In this document: piece by piece, positions 57,000-64,000 of the stretch
How the letters are laid out: each line of letters begins with the position of its first letter
Position numbering within the stretch: the stretch's first letter is position 1
Assembly (NCBI GenBank): GCA_963739085.1
Contig: CAVTZA010000018.1
Location: 62,001-126,000 of the forward strand
Reading direction: 5' to 3'
Length of the DNA: 64,000 bases
Source: DATFQE01 sp963739085
Lineage (GTDB): Bacteria; Actinomycetota; Thermoleophilia; Gaiellales; Gaiellaceae
Translations under genes and position numbers: made by a program
Notes under the pieces: model-generated
Seen by the model: the letters and a program-made list of their open reading frames with translations, nothing else
What the model was told of the DNA's origin: nothing
The model's database searches: none

Positions 57000-57759
57000 C
57001 TCGGCGTCGGAGCGCGTCGCGCAGGCGCACGGCCCCGATGGCGGCCAGCGGGGCGAGCACGATGAGCGCGAGCACGCCGGCCGGGATCAGCCACCAGACC
57101 CGGTCGATCTGGCCTTCGGTCGTCCGCCGGATGGCCTCCTTCTGGGCACGCGTCGGCTCGGTCGCCTGCGGCGAGGCGGACACGGGCGGCGGCTCGGGAT
57201 GGGACAGCGGGCCCCGCGGGTACCAGGCGCTGACGAGCCAATGCCGCTGCCTGCCGCGCCCTGACGGCTGCAGCGAGACGCCGAAGACCTCGGGGTCGGT
57301 ACGCACGCCACGGCGGGGGAGCAGCGTGACGTTCAGCGCGATCTCGGAGGCGTCGGCGAAGTCGACGTCCCACGTCGTCCGGGCCGGATCTGCCGGGTAC
57401 GGGAACACCGGCAGGTCGCCGCGCATCCAGTCGGCGTGAACCGTGCCGACGCGGAGCTCGGGCGAGGCAAGCCGCCACGAGCGCTCGAGGTCCCGGCGGA
57501 GGACGGCGGTGCGAACGAACTCGTCGACCGTCTCGTTCACCTGCCGCCTGACCCGTGGAGTCATCCGAAGCGGTTCGAGCGCGCGAGGGACCTGCGGCGC
57601 GCCGGGCTCCAGCGCCTCGTCCTCACGCCGCTTCGGCGGGCCGGGCAACTGCGAGATCAGCACGGCCACGAGCGCGGCCACGAGGAGGCAGCCGCCGAGC
57701 CACGCCAGCCTCCGGCGCCGCCGGTAGGACGAGAGGTACGTGCGAGGCGCCCGGATCAG
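56992..57759 (-). CDS. Membrane-anchored protein, tandem paralogue 1
   Basis: One of three adjacent related genes (with 57756-58562 and 58598-59146). Basic N-terminal stretch (SSYRRRRRLAWLGG), a membrane helix, then an extracellular domain of about 130 residues containing FVRTAVLRRDLERSWRLASPELRVG and FPYPADPARTTWDVDF and LNVTLLPRRGVRTDPEVF, RHWLVSAWYP. A second hydrophobic helix near the C-terminus. No ATG/GTG/TTG is near the start. CTG at 57757-57759 overlaps the neighbour's stop (CTGA) and gives 255 residues, so I use it with caution. The domain may be NTF2-like, which is a guess. Confidence 0.72.
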   Translation of the reverse strand: MIRAPRTYLSSYRRRRRLAWLGGCLLVAALVAVLISQLPGPPKRREDEALEPGAPQVPRALEPLRMTPRVRRQVNETVDEFVRTAVLRRDLERSWRLASPELRVGTVHADWMRGDLPVFPYPADPARTTWDVDFADASEIALNVTLLPRRGVRTDPEVFGVSLQPSGRGRQRHWLVSAWYPRGPLSHPEPPPVSASPQATEPTRAQKEAIRRTTEGQIDRVWWLIPAGVLALIVLAPLAAIGAVRLRDALRRRAT

Positions 57760-58562
57760 GAGACCGACGAGCCCGGCGGCGTGAGCCCGGCGCGGCGCTC
57801 GGCGTGCTCGCGGTAGGCGCGCTCGGCCCGCCGGGACCGACGCCAGCTGCGGACGCCGAGCAACACGAGCACGATCGGCACGATCGCGAGCAGCCCGATC
57901 GGCAGCAGCAGCCAGATCGCGCCCAGCCGGCTCTCCCCCTGGCCGACGACGCCCGCGTCGAGCGGCTGGACTCCGAGCGCGTTGTTGCCGCCGCCGCTGC
58001 TCGGAACCGGGGCGGCCAGCGCCGGGTTGGCGACGCCGCTCGGTGTCCACGAGTCGACCACCCAGTGCCGGTGGCTCGTGTCGCCGACCGGTTTCAGCTC
58101 CATGAAGAAGAGGTTCGGGCGCTCACCCGACCCGGCGCGCGGGAACACGAGCACCTGGAGGCCGAGCGCGTTGGTGTAGACGTAGTCGAGCTTCCACCTG
58201 GCCGTTGCGACGGGATACGGCACGACCGGGATGGAGCCCCGCTTCCACTCGTCGAGCGTGTAGCCCTCCTTGAGCGCCGCGCTGGCCAGCGGCCACGAAC
58301 GCTCGACATGCTGGCGCGCCACGGCCGTCTTGACGAAGTTGGCGGCGGTCGCCAGCGCCTGCGCCCGCGCCTTGTTGGTCAGCTTGACGTGCTCGGGCTC
58401 GTGGTAGACCTGCGCCTTCCCCGACTCCTTGACCTCGGGAGCCTGGTCAGCGGTGTTCGGCCAGAAGATGCCGACCGTGACGAGCCCGGCCGCGACGAGA
58501 GCAGCGCCGCCGCCCCAGGCGAGACGTCTTCTTCGGCGCGGTGACGAGAGGAACGTCGACAC
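57756..58562 (-). CDS. Membrane-anchored protein, tandem paralogue 2
   Basis: A 268-residue protein starting MSTFLSSPRRRRRLAWGGGAAL, then a membrane helix and a domain with FVKTAVARQHVERSWPLASAALKEGYTLDEW, VVPYPVATARWKLDY, RPNLFFMELKPVG and RHWVVDSWTP, shared with its two neighbours. A Ser/Gly-rich linker precedes a second hydrophobic helix (about 218-242) and a basic tail. Two anchors make both ends cytoplasmic or both outside. Function unknown; the conserved core is the main clue. Confidence 0.78.
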   Translation of the reverse strand: MSTFLSSPRRRRRLAWGGGAALVAAGLVTVGIFWPNTADQAPEVKESGKAQVYHEPEHVKLTNKARAQALATAANFVKTAVARQHVERSWPLASAALKEGYTLDEWKRGSIPVVPYPVATARWKLDYVYTNALGLQVLVFPRAGSGERPNLFFMELKPVGDTSHRHWVVDSWTPSGVANPALAAPVPSSGGGNNALGVQPLDAGVVGQGESRLGAIWLLLPIGLLAIVPIVLVLLGVRSWRRSRRAERAYREHAERRAGLTPPGSSVS

Positions 58563-58597
58563 AGCCGAAGACTAGAGGCGCTCTCGCGCGCTCCCCG

Positions 58598-59146
58598 CTA
58601 CTGGGCGAGGTCGTCCGGGACCGCGGGCGGCGCGTACGGTGCCCACGCGTCGACGAACCAGCGCTGGCCAGAGCGCTTCAGCTCCATCTGGAAGACCTGC
58701 GGCTTCTCCGTACTGCCCTTTCGCGGCAGGAGCGCGACGGTCAGCCCGATCGACTTGGGGTAGGACCAGTCGACCTTGATCGGCGCCTTCTCCATCGAGT
58801 CGCCCGGGTAGGGCACGACCGCGATCTCGCCCTTGAGCCACTGCTTGTACGTCTGGCCCTGGCGGATCCCGGGGCCCGAGACCTTCCAGGCCCTCGCGAG
58901 GTCCTGGCGCGCGACGGCCGTCTGCAGGAAGACCACCGCCGTCTGGCGCGCCGACGAGGGCACCGGCACCGACGTCGGGTTCTTCGAGCGGTCGTCGGGC
59001 TTGCCCACAGGCGTGTCGGGCGCCCCGCCCGTGTCCGTCCGCGACTGGACGAACGCGATCACGCCGACCGCCAGCACGAGGCCGGCAATCCAAGGGAGCG
59101 CGAGGTTGAACTTGCGCGACGAGAAAACCGAGCTGAGCTTGCTCAC
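58598..59146 (-). CDS. Membrane-anchored protein, tandem paralogue 3
   Basis: A 182-residue protein, the shortest of the three: MSKLSSVFSSRKFNLALPWIAGLVLAVGVIAFVQS as anchor, then the shared domain (FLQTAVARQDLARAWKVSGPGIRQG, VVPYPGDSMEKAPIKVDWSY, LTVALLPRKGSTEKPQVFQMELKRSG, RWFVDAWAPY). It lacks the C-terminal helix of the other two. Orientation and spacing suggest one operon of three duplicates. Confidence 0.78.
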   Translation of the reverse strand: MSKLSSVFSSRKFNLALPWIAGLVLAVGVIAFVQSRTDTGGAPDTPVGKPDDRSKNPTSVPVPSSARQTAVVFLQTAVARQDLARAWKVSGPGIRQGQTYKQWLKGEIAVVPYPGDSMEKAPIKVDWSYPKSIGLTVALLPRKGSTEKPQVFQMELKRSGQRWFVDAWAPYAPPAVPDDLAQ

Positions 59147-59217
59147 CCGAACAGATTAGACGAGCTTTTCCCGGGTCGGGTTAGAGCTCCGTTAACTCAG
59201 AGGCCGCGGAGCGGCCT

Positions 59218-59270
59218 GTCCGCGAAGCGGACCAGTGGAGGGGGTCCGGGGGAACCGGGAGGTTCCCCCA
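59218..59270 (+). repeat. REP-like two-hairpin element next to the mutase stop
   Basis: Same direction as the unit at 24027-24078: GTCCGCGAAGCGGAC, CAGTGG, a G-rich linker, then GGGGGAACC/GGTTCCCCC around GGGA. It ends 1 base from the stop of the mutase large subunit. An additional GGCCGCGGAGCGGCC hairpin precedes it (59203-59215). The gap 59147-59271 holds nothing else I recognise. Confidence 0.75.
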
Positions 59271-59271
59271 G

Positions 59272-60942
59272 CTAGAACACAGGCGTCTCTCTCCACACGC
59301 CCCAGACCTCGCGGAGCGCATCGCACATCTCCCCCATCGTCACGTAGGCGCGCGAGGCGTCGACGATCTTGGGCATCAGGTTGACGTCGTCGCGCGCCGC
59401 TGCCTCCTTCAGGTCCGCGAGCGCGGCCTCGACCGCCGCCGAGTCGCGGCGCGCACGCAGCGCCTGCACGCGGTCGATCTGTTTCTGCTCGAGCGCGGGG
59501 TCGATGCGGAGGATCTCGAGCGAGGTGTCCTCCTCGGCCGTGTACCGGTTGACGCCGACGACGACCCGCTGCTTCGCCTCGACCTCGGACTGGTAGCGGA
59601 ACGACGCCTCCGCGATCTCGCGCTGGAAGAAGTTCTCCTTGATCGCCGGAATCACGCCGCCGAGCTTGCGGATGCGGTCGAAGTAGTCGTAGGCCTCCGC
59701 CTCGAGCCGGTTGGTGAGCTCCTCGACGAAGTAGGAGCCGCCGAGCGGGTCGATCGAGTTGACGACGCCGGTCTCGTGCGCGATCACCTGCTGCGTCCTG
59801 AGCGCGATCCGCACGGCGTCCTCCGTCGGCAGGGCGAGGGCCTCGTCGTAGGAGTTCGTATGCAAGCTCTGGGTGCCGCCGAGGACTGCGGCGAGCGCCT
59901 CGATCGCGGTGCGCACGATGTTGACTTCGGGCTGCTGGGCGGTGAGCGACACGCCGGCCGTCTGGGTGTGGAAGCGCATGAGCAGCGACCGCTGGTCCTT
60001 CGCGCCGTACCGCTCCTTGAGCTCGCGCGCCCAGATACGCCGCGCGGCCCGGTACTTCGCGATCTCCTCGAAGAAGTCGAGGTGCGCGTTGAAGAAGAAC
60101 GAGAGACGGGGCGCGAACTCATCGACCTCCAGGCCGCGCTCCACCGCCCACTCGACGTAGGTGAACCCGTCCATGAGCGTAAACGCGAGCTCCTGCGCGG
60201 CGGTCGAGCCGGCCTCGCGGATGTGGTAGCCGGAGATCGAGATCGGATGCCACTTGGGCATCTCGCGTGCGCAGAACTCAACCATGTCCGTCACGAGCCG
60301 CATCGACGGCTCCGGCGGGAAGATCCACTCCTTCTGCGCGATGTACTCCTTGAGGATGTCGGTCTGGATCGTCCCGCGGAGCTCCGCGCGCGGGACGCCC
60401 TGCTCCTCGCCGACGCAGAGGTAGAACGCCAGCAGCATCGCGGCCGGCGAGTTGATCGTCATCGACGTCGAGACCTGGTCGAGCGGGATGCCTGCGAACA
60501 GCGTCTCCACGTCGTCGAGCGAGTCCACGGCCACGCCCTCGCGGCCCACCTCACCGAGCGAGCGCGCGTGGTCCGAGTCCAGGCCCATGAGCGTCGGCAT
60601 GTCGAACGCGGTCGAGAGGCCGGTCTGCCCGTGGTCGAGCAGGTAGCGGAAGCGCTCGTTCGTCTCCTCGGCGGTACCGAAGCCGGCGAACTGACGCATC
60701 GTCCACAGCCGCCCCCGGTACATCGACGGGTAGACGCCGCGCGTGAAGGGATAGACGCCCGGGTAACCGAGGTCGCGGTCGTACTCGACGGCCGTCGTCT
60801 CAGGCGAGTAGAGCGGATCGTTCTCGAGGCCCGAGATCGTCGAGAAGAGCTCGCCTTGCCGCTCGGGGACGGCGTCGTAGAGCTCGCTCTTCCACTGGTC
60901 GACTCCCGAGGCGAGCTCGGGCCGGTCCTCGGTGGTGGCCAT
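59272..60942 (-). CDS. Methylmalonyl-CoA mutase, large (substrate-binding) subunit
   Basis: Rearranges methylmalonyl-CoA to succinyl-CoA with the adenosylcobalamin held by its small partner (55845-56246). The 556-residue TIM-barrel chain starts in the family's N-terminal arm (PGVYPFTRGVYPSMYRGRLWTMRQFAGFGTAEETNERF, in pieces), has GLSTAFDMPTLMGLDSDH, the SISGYHIREAGSTAAQELAFT motif with the B12-facing Tyr/His, and ends VGVNRYTAEEDTSLEILRIDP. It has the length of split mutases, ending before the B12 domain. It ends beside a REP-like element. Confidence 0.95.
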   Translation of the reverse strand: MATTEDRPELASGVDQWKSELYDAVPERQGELFSTISGLENDPLYSPETTAVEYDRDLGYPGVYPFTRGVYPSMYRGRLWTMRQFAGFGTAEETNERFRYLLDHGQTGLSTAFDMPTLMGLDSDHARSLGEVGREGVAVDSLDDVETLFAGIPLDQVSTSMTINSPAAMLLAFYLCVGEEQGVPRAELRGTIQTDILKEYIAQKEWIFPPEPSMRLVTDMVEFCAREMPKWHPISISGYHIREAGSTAAQELAFTLMDGFTYVEWAVERGLEVDEFAPRLSFFFNAHLDFFEEIAKYRAARRIWARELKERYGAKDQRSLLMRFHTQTAGVSLTAQQPEVNIVRTAIEALAAVLGGTQSLHTNSYDEALALPTEDAVRIALRTQQVIAHETGVVNSIDPLGGSYFVEELTNRLEAEAYDYFDRIRKLGGVIPAIKENFFQREIAEASFRYQSEVEAKQRVVVGVNRYTAEEDTSLEILRIDPALEQKQIDRVQALRARRDSAAVEAALADLKEAAARDDVNLMPKIVDASRAYVTMGEMCDALREVWGVWRETPVF

Positions 60943-61314
60943 GCCCGAAGTCTAGGGGAGCGCTCTCAACTCACCAGCCGCAGCGGTCGGCCGGAAGTGG
61001 GGCCAGGGGCCCCCAGGGCCGGGGGATCCCGGAGGGCCGGGGGAAATGCCCTGAGGGCCCTGAGGCCCCTTGGTCCGGCTGGACCACGCGAGTCGAGGGA
61101 CCCGCGACCGCACTTTGGGGACGACGTCGAGTCGTCCGAAGGATGGCGCGGCTCCACGTCGGCGTCCGACGCTCGGCGAAGAGCGGAGAGCCACGACAGC
61201 GCGACTGCGCATGGGGGCCGACCATCGAGCCGCGCTTCGGGCCGCGACGGCAGCGGCACGAGACACGGTCAGGGTGAAGTGTGACGGCCGTGTCGAGAAG
61301 CTGTCAAGGAACGC
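60943..61314. other. Gene-free stretch with G/C palindromes and a possible collagen-like remnant
   Basis: No ORF here looks convincing. Minus-strand reading of 60960-61080 gives a short Gly-X-Y run (KGPQGPQGI, GPPGSPGPGGP) in one frame and GPAGPRG in another, such as a broken collagen-like sequence would give. The DNA is full of GGGCCC-like palindromes. The rest (61081-61314) holds no feature I recognise. Confidence 0.35.
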
Positions 61315-62070
61315 TCAGAACAGGGCCTGCAAGGCGGCGGCCACTCCGGCCACGAGCAGCACGACCGCGATCGCCCTGACGAGCTGCGCCTCGGAGAGCC
61401 GTCCGGTGAGGCGGGCACCGAGGAGCGCGCCCGGGATCGACGCGGCGGAGCCCACGAGCACGATCGCCACGTCCGGTGCGGCGCTCTCGAGGTGGCCGAG
61501 CAGCCCGGCGATCCCGACGCAGACGCCGACGAGCAGGTTCGTGCCCACCGCCCGGCTCGGCGCCTCTCCGACGAGGCGCAACAGCGCGGGCATCCGCAGC
61601 GAGCCGAGAATGAGCCCGACGAAGCCGCCGAGCAGGCCGATCACGGCGCCGGAGAGAACCGCGGCTCGGATGTCGAGCCGTGCGCGGTCGGACGCGGGTC
61701 GAGGCGTCGGCGTCCGCCGGAGCAGGTCGAGGCCGCTGTAGAGCAGGACCGCCGAGATCCCGAGCAGGACGGCCCGATCGGGGACGACGCCCGCGAGGTA
61801 GCCGCCCGCGAGGGCTCCCAGCACGGACGGCGGCGCCATCCAGCCGAACAGGCGCCAGTTGACGCGCCCCGCACGCACGTGCGCGACGGAGGCGGTCGCC
61901 GCCGCGACGCCCGAGATCGCGATGTTCGCCCCGCCCGCGCTCGCCGGCGACGACGCGATCAGCAGCACTGCCGGCAGGCGGATGTTCCCCAGCACGAGCC
62001 CGACGAGGCCGCCGGCGAGCGCGACGGCGAAGCACCAGACCGCGAAGGCGACCGCCTCGGGAACGCTCAT
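61315..62070 (-). CDS. TauE/SafE-family membrane permease
   Basis: A 250-residue protein with about eight membrane helices arranged in two similar halves (GGLVGLVLGNIRLPAVLLIASSPASAGGANIAIS and GGFVGLILGSLRMPALLRLVGEAPSRAVGTNLLVG, in pieces). The internal repeat GxVGLxLGxxRxPAxL is typical of the TauE/SafE sulfite exporter family. Substrate unknown; sulfite or an organosulfonate is only a possibility. ATG at 62068-62070. Confidence 0.85.
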   Translation of the reverse strand: MSVPEAVAFAVWCFAVALAGGLVGLVLGNIRLPAVLLIASSPASAGGANIAISGVAAATASVAHVRAGRVNWRLFGWMAPPSVLGALAGGYLAGVVPDRAVLLGISAVLLYSGLDLLRRTPTPRPASDRARLDIRAAVLSGAVIGLLGGFVGLILGSLRMPALLRLVGEAPSRAVGTNLLVGVCVGIAGLLGHLESAAPDVAIVLVGSAASIPGALLGARLTGRLSEAQLVRAIAVVLLVAGVAAALQALF

Positions 62071-62084
62071 CGCGGGCGCGGGGC

Positions 62085-62232
62085 GACGCGTTCCTCGACG
62101 GTGCCAGGCATGCGCACGAGACGCTCGCCGAAGAGTGACGAAACTCGCAACCGGCGTCGCGCACACCGCTCAGCCGTGCGGTCGGCGGATCGGGGCGTGA
62201 CTCGTTCGACGGTGCCAGGCACCCGCAAGAGA
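62085..62232. repeat. Pair of direct repeats around CGACGGTGCCAGGCA
   Basis: Units at about 62085-62125 and 62197-62232 share a GACnCGTTC box, CGACGGTGCCAGGCA, and a CGCAnGAGA tail, separated by about 70 bases. GGTGCCAGGCACC is nearly palindromic in the second. They lie in the 298-base gap between the TauE-like gene and the adenosyltransferase, which also holds two REP-like units. No gene is seen in the gap. Confidence 0.6.
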
Positions 62233-62246
62233 GGCGCGCGGCGATA

Positions 62247-62275
62247 GACCCCCTCGACTGGTCCGCTGCGCGGAC
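62247..62275 (-). repeat. Partial REP-like element
   Basis: ACCCCCTCGACTGG followed by TCCGCTGCGCGGA, the reverse form of the first hairpin with a changed loop. It lacks the second hairpin of the family. It lies 27 bases from the full copy at 62302-62350, and both are in the same direction. Confidence 0.6.
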
Positions 62276-62301
62276 AGGGCGGTCTATCGATTGGCGCTGG
62301 T

Positions 62302-62350
62302 GGAACCTCCCGGTTCCCCCAGACCCCCTCCACTGGTCCGCTTCGCGGAC
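62302..62350 (-). repeat. REP-like two-hairpin element downstream of the adenosyltransferase gene
   Basis: GGAACCTCCCGGTTCCCCC, linker, CCACTGG and TCCGCTTCGCGGA: a full unit in reverse orientation. It is followed by a GGCGGC...GCCGCC hairpin (62353-62367) and the stop of the adenosyltransferase gene at 62369. Confidence 0.75.
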
Positions 62351-62368
62351 AGGCGGCTTCGCCGCCGC

Positions 62369-62953
62369 TCAGCGCGACTCGCCGGGCTTCCAGAGCGGCT
62401 CGCCCGCGCCTGCGGCGGCGTTCGCGGTGCGCGCGAGGATGAAGAGCAGGTCGCTCAGGCGGTTGAGGTAGACGAGGACGTCGCGGTTGAGCTCGAGCTC
62501 CTGCGAGGCGTCGAGCGCCGCGCGTTCGGCCCGCCGGCAGACCGCGCGGGCGACCTGCAGACGGGCGGCCGCCTCCGTCCCGCCCGGCAGCACGAAGCTC
62601 TTCAGCTCGGGCAGTTCCGCGTTGAAGCGGTCGCAGTCGTGCTCGAGCGCCTCGATCTGGGCCCCCGTCACGCGCAGCCGCCCGTCGCCCACGCCGAACG
62701 GCACGGAGATGTCCGCGCCGACGTCGAAGAGCTCGTTCTGCACGCGCTCGAGCACCGGCCGGAGCGGCTCGGGCAGCTCGGCGGCGAGGACGACGCCGAT
62801 GAGCGAATTGAGCTCGTCGACAGTTCCGAACGCGGCGATGCGGCAGTCGAGCTTCGACACGCGCGCGCCGTCGCCGAGCGAGGTCTCGCCGCGGTCGCCG
62901 CCGCCGGTGTAGATCCGCGTCAGACGGACAGGCTCGTCGACCTTGCGAGGCAT
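62369..62953 (-). CDS. Cob(I)alamin adenosyltransferase (PduO type)
   Basis: Makes adenosylcobalamin, the cofactor needed by methylmalonyl-CoA mutase. The 194-residue protein has the ATP motif RIYTGGGDRGETSLGDGARVSK at the N-terminus (in pieces: TGGGDRGETSLGDG), AFGTVDELNSLIG, and the C-terminal RRAERAAL ... LVYLNRLSDLLFILAR. All are typical of PduO-type enzymes. The proximity to mutase genes fits a shared pathway. Confidence 0.94.
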   Translation of the reverse strand: MPRKVDEPVRLTRIYTGGGDRGETSLGDGARVSKLDCRIAAFGTVDELNSLIGVVLAAELPEPLRPVLERVQNELFDVGADISVPFGVGDGRLRVTGAQIEALEHDCDRFNAELPELKSFVLPGGTEAAARLQVARAVCRRAERAALDASQELELNRDVLVYLNRLSDLLFILARTANAAAGAGEPLWKPGESR

Positions 62954-62963
62954 CGATCGAAGT

Positions 62964-63512
62964 CTAGGCGCCGAGCCGGAACGTCTCGCGCAGGCGGCAC
63001 CGGTCCGGCTCGAACTCCTCCATCAGCGCCACCTCGGTGATCCGGAAGCGTGCCGGGAGCACGTGCGCGAGCCGCTCCTCGACGCGGGCGCGCAGCGTGT
63101 CGGGGTCGGCGCCGCCGTCCAGCGTCAGCGACGCGTGCGGAGGCGGATCGCTGCCGGGCCGGCCGTAGGGCGGGCACTGTGGGTAGCGCGACCAGAGCGC
63201 GCGCATCAGCGCGCGCAGCTCCTGCTCGGGCTCGGGCACGCCGTAGACGGCACCGCCGCCGTCCCACTGGGCCACGCCGGCGATGTCGAACGAGAAGGCC
63301 GGCTGCGAAGCGAAGAATGCGCGCAGCGTGTCGAGCTCGGGCTCTCCGATCGAGGCCGGCGGGAGGAACGGGTAGAGGAGCGTCAGCGACAGCGGGATCG
63401 CCTCGGGCACGCGCTCGGGATAGAGCTCGTCGTGGGCTGCCGCGAGCTCGGGCGCCTGGTCGGCGAGCAGCAGCGTTAGGAAGCTCTCGAGCTCGCGGCC
63501 TCCGCCGGCCAC
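62964..63512 (-). CDS. 2H phosphoesterase (2'-5' RNA ligase)-like protein with one altered motif
   Basis: A 182-residue protein of the 2H phosphoesterase fold. The second HxT motif is present in PHASLTLDGG. The first reads PLSLTLLYPFLPP, where an HVTLLYPF-like motif is expected, so one catalytic His is replaced by Ser. GTG at 63510-63512 abuts the acyl-CoA dehydrogenase stop. It may be inactive or act through another residue. Confidence 0.7.
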   Translation of the reverse strand: MAGGGRELESFLTLLLADQAPELAAAHDELYPERVPEAIPLSLTLLYPFLPPASIGEPELDTLRAFFASQPAFSFDIAGVAQWDGGGAVYGVPEPEQELRALMRALWSRYPQCPPYGRPGSDPPPHASLTLDGGADPDTLRARVEERLAHVLPARFRITEVALMEEFEPDRCRLRETFRLGA

Positions 63513-64000
63513 TAGCCCTGCGCCATGGCCTTCTGCGCCAATCCGAGAACCGAGCGCGCGATCACGAGCCGCTGGATCTCGCTCGTGCCCTCGTAGATCT
63601 CGGTGATCTTCGCGTCGCGGTAGTACCGCTCGACCGGGAACTCCTTCGTGTAGCCGTAGCCGCCGAGGATCTGGATCGCCTCGGCCGTCTGGCGCCGCGC
63701 CATCTCGGAGGCGAAGAGCTTCGCCTTCGCGCCGGCCTCGGTGTGCGGCTCGCCCTGCTGCTTCAGCCAGGCGGCGCGGTGCACGAGCAGGCGCGCGGCG
63801 TCGATCTCGGTCGCCATGTCGGCGAGCTTCCACTGGATCGCCTGGAAGTCGCCGATTCGCTGCCCGAAGGCCCGCCGCTCCTTGGCGTACTCGCGGGCGA
63901 CGTCGAATGCCGCCTGCGCGATGCCGACCGCCTGGGCGGCGATCCCGATCCGCCCGCCGTCGAGGGTCGACATCGCCACCCGAAAGCCCTTGCCCTCCTC
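63512..64000 (-). CDS. Acyl-CoA dehydrogenase, C-terminal part (runs off the window)
   Basis: The frame stays open to base 64000; 162 residues are seen. They form the C-terminal helical domain: TLDGGRIGIAAQAVGIAQAAFDVAREYAKERRAFGQRIGDFQAIQWKLADM (in pieces: RRAFGQRIGDFQAIQ), ILGGYGYTKEFPVERYYRDAKITEIYEGTSEIQRLVIAR with the catalytic-base Glu of the EGTSEIQ motif. This is the short-/medium-chain-type dehydrogenase whose electrons go to ETF (52.3-54.0 kb). Chain-length preference cannot be read from this part. Confidence 0.96.
   Translation of the reverse strand, partial: EEGKGFRVAMSTLDGGRIGIAAQAVGIAQAAFDVAREYAKERRAFGQRIGDFQAIQWKLADMATEIDAARLLVHRAAWLKQQGEPHTEAGAKAKLFASEMARRQTAEAIQILGGYGYTKEFPVERYYRDAKITEIYEGTSEIQRLVIARSVLGLAQKAMAQG

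Overview
The window is high-GC bacterial DNA, dense with genes mostly on the minus strand and often joined by 4-base ATGA/GTGA overlaps. The gene set (split methylmalonyl-CoA mutase, ETF plus ETF-quinone oxidoreductase, PduO-type adenosyltransferase, B12-dependent MetH, SAH hydrolase, Opp transporter, F-type ATPase, LCP protein) and the order rpmE-prfA-prmC-tsaC-...-wecA-atp suggest a deep-branching actinobacterium, perhaps Thermoleophilia. The taxonomy is inference.

Layout. 1-8.5 kb: end of a comF-like gene, two sugar nucleotidyltransferases, ahcY with a MerR regulator behind a 13-bp inverted repeat, a mannose-isomerase-type cupin, UDP-glucose dehydrogenase, an LCP glycan ligase and a YbdK-like ligase. 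8.5-14.3 kb: metH, a 42-residue zinc-ribbon protein with its own promoter and terminator, a phosphoesterase and small proteins. 14.3-29.4 kb: the ATP synthase in two blocks, atpC-atpD and atpG-A-H-F-E-B-I-Z, separated by a zinc-finger anti-sigma-like gene and a five-gene peptide ABC transporter whose oppA and oppB carry several one-base frameshifts. 29.5-38.6 kb: sugar and envelope genes: DUF354 glycosyltransferase-like, wecA-like transferase, UDP-HexNAc dehydrogenase, two SDR epimerases and an unusual TIM-barrel/SDR fusion. 38.6-39.8 kb: a PIN/AbrB toxin-antitoxin pair and an NTF2-like protein. 39.8-49.6 kb: housekeeping genes upp, glyA, tsaC, prmC, prfA, rpmE, with OsmC, a glucuronyl C5-epimerase-like secreted protein and threonine dehydratase. 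49.6-64 kb: YihY-type membrane protein, ETF-QO/etfA/etfB, an M23 peptidase, enoyl-CoA hydratase, both halves of methylmalonyl-CoA mutase flanking three tandem paralogous membrane-anchored proteins, a TauE-like permease, cobalamin adenosyltransferase, a 2H phosphoesterase-like protein and an acyl-CoA dehydrogenase.

The strongest unexplained signal is a family of three 166-169-nt elements (8531-8699, 22649-22816, 45171-45336). Each has a conserved core with the nearly invariant GAGGCAAGGACGCAGGGAG, closed by a terminal helix of 14-22 base pairs. The helix has a quite different sequence in copy 1, yet pairs without a mismatch in all three. Wobble pairs are G.U only if the RNA is read from the + strand. 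Each copy fills a gap between minus-strand genes and ends 1-2 nt from a stop codon. I read this as a mobile or dispersed structured RNA that I cannot match to a named class. A second, REP-like family with two hairpins also sits next to minus-strand stop codons (near 24.0, 26.5, 59.2 and 62.3 kb).

The genes combine into one-carbon metabolism (ahcY, metH, glyA), propionate/odd-chain and branched-chain oxidation feeding ETF (acyl-CoA dehydrogenase, enoyl-CoA hydratase, mutase, adenosyltransferase, ETF, ETF-QO), energy conservation (ATP synthase) and synthesis of a uronic-acid-containing surface glycan (UDP-glucose and UDP-HexNAc dehydrogenases, epimerases, wecA-like and LCP proteins, C5-epimerase). 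Several genes show single-base insertions, so some apparent lesions may be sequencing errors.
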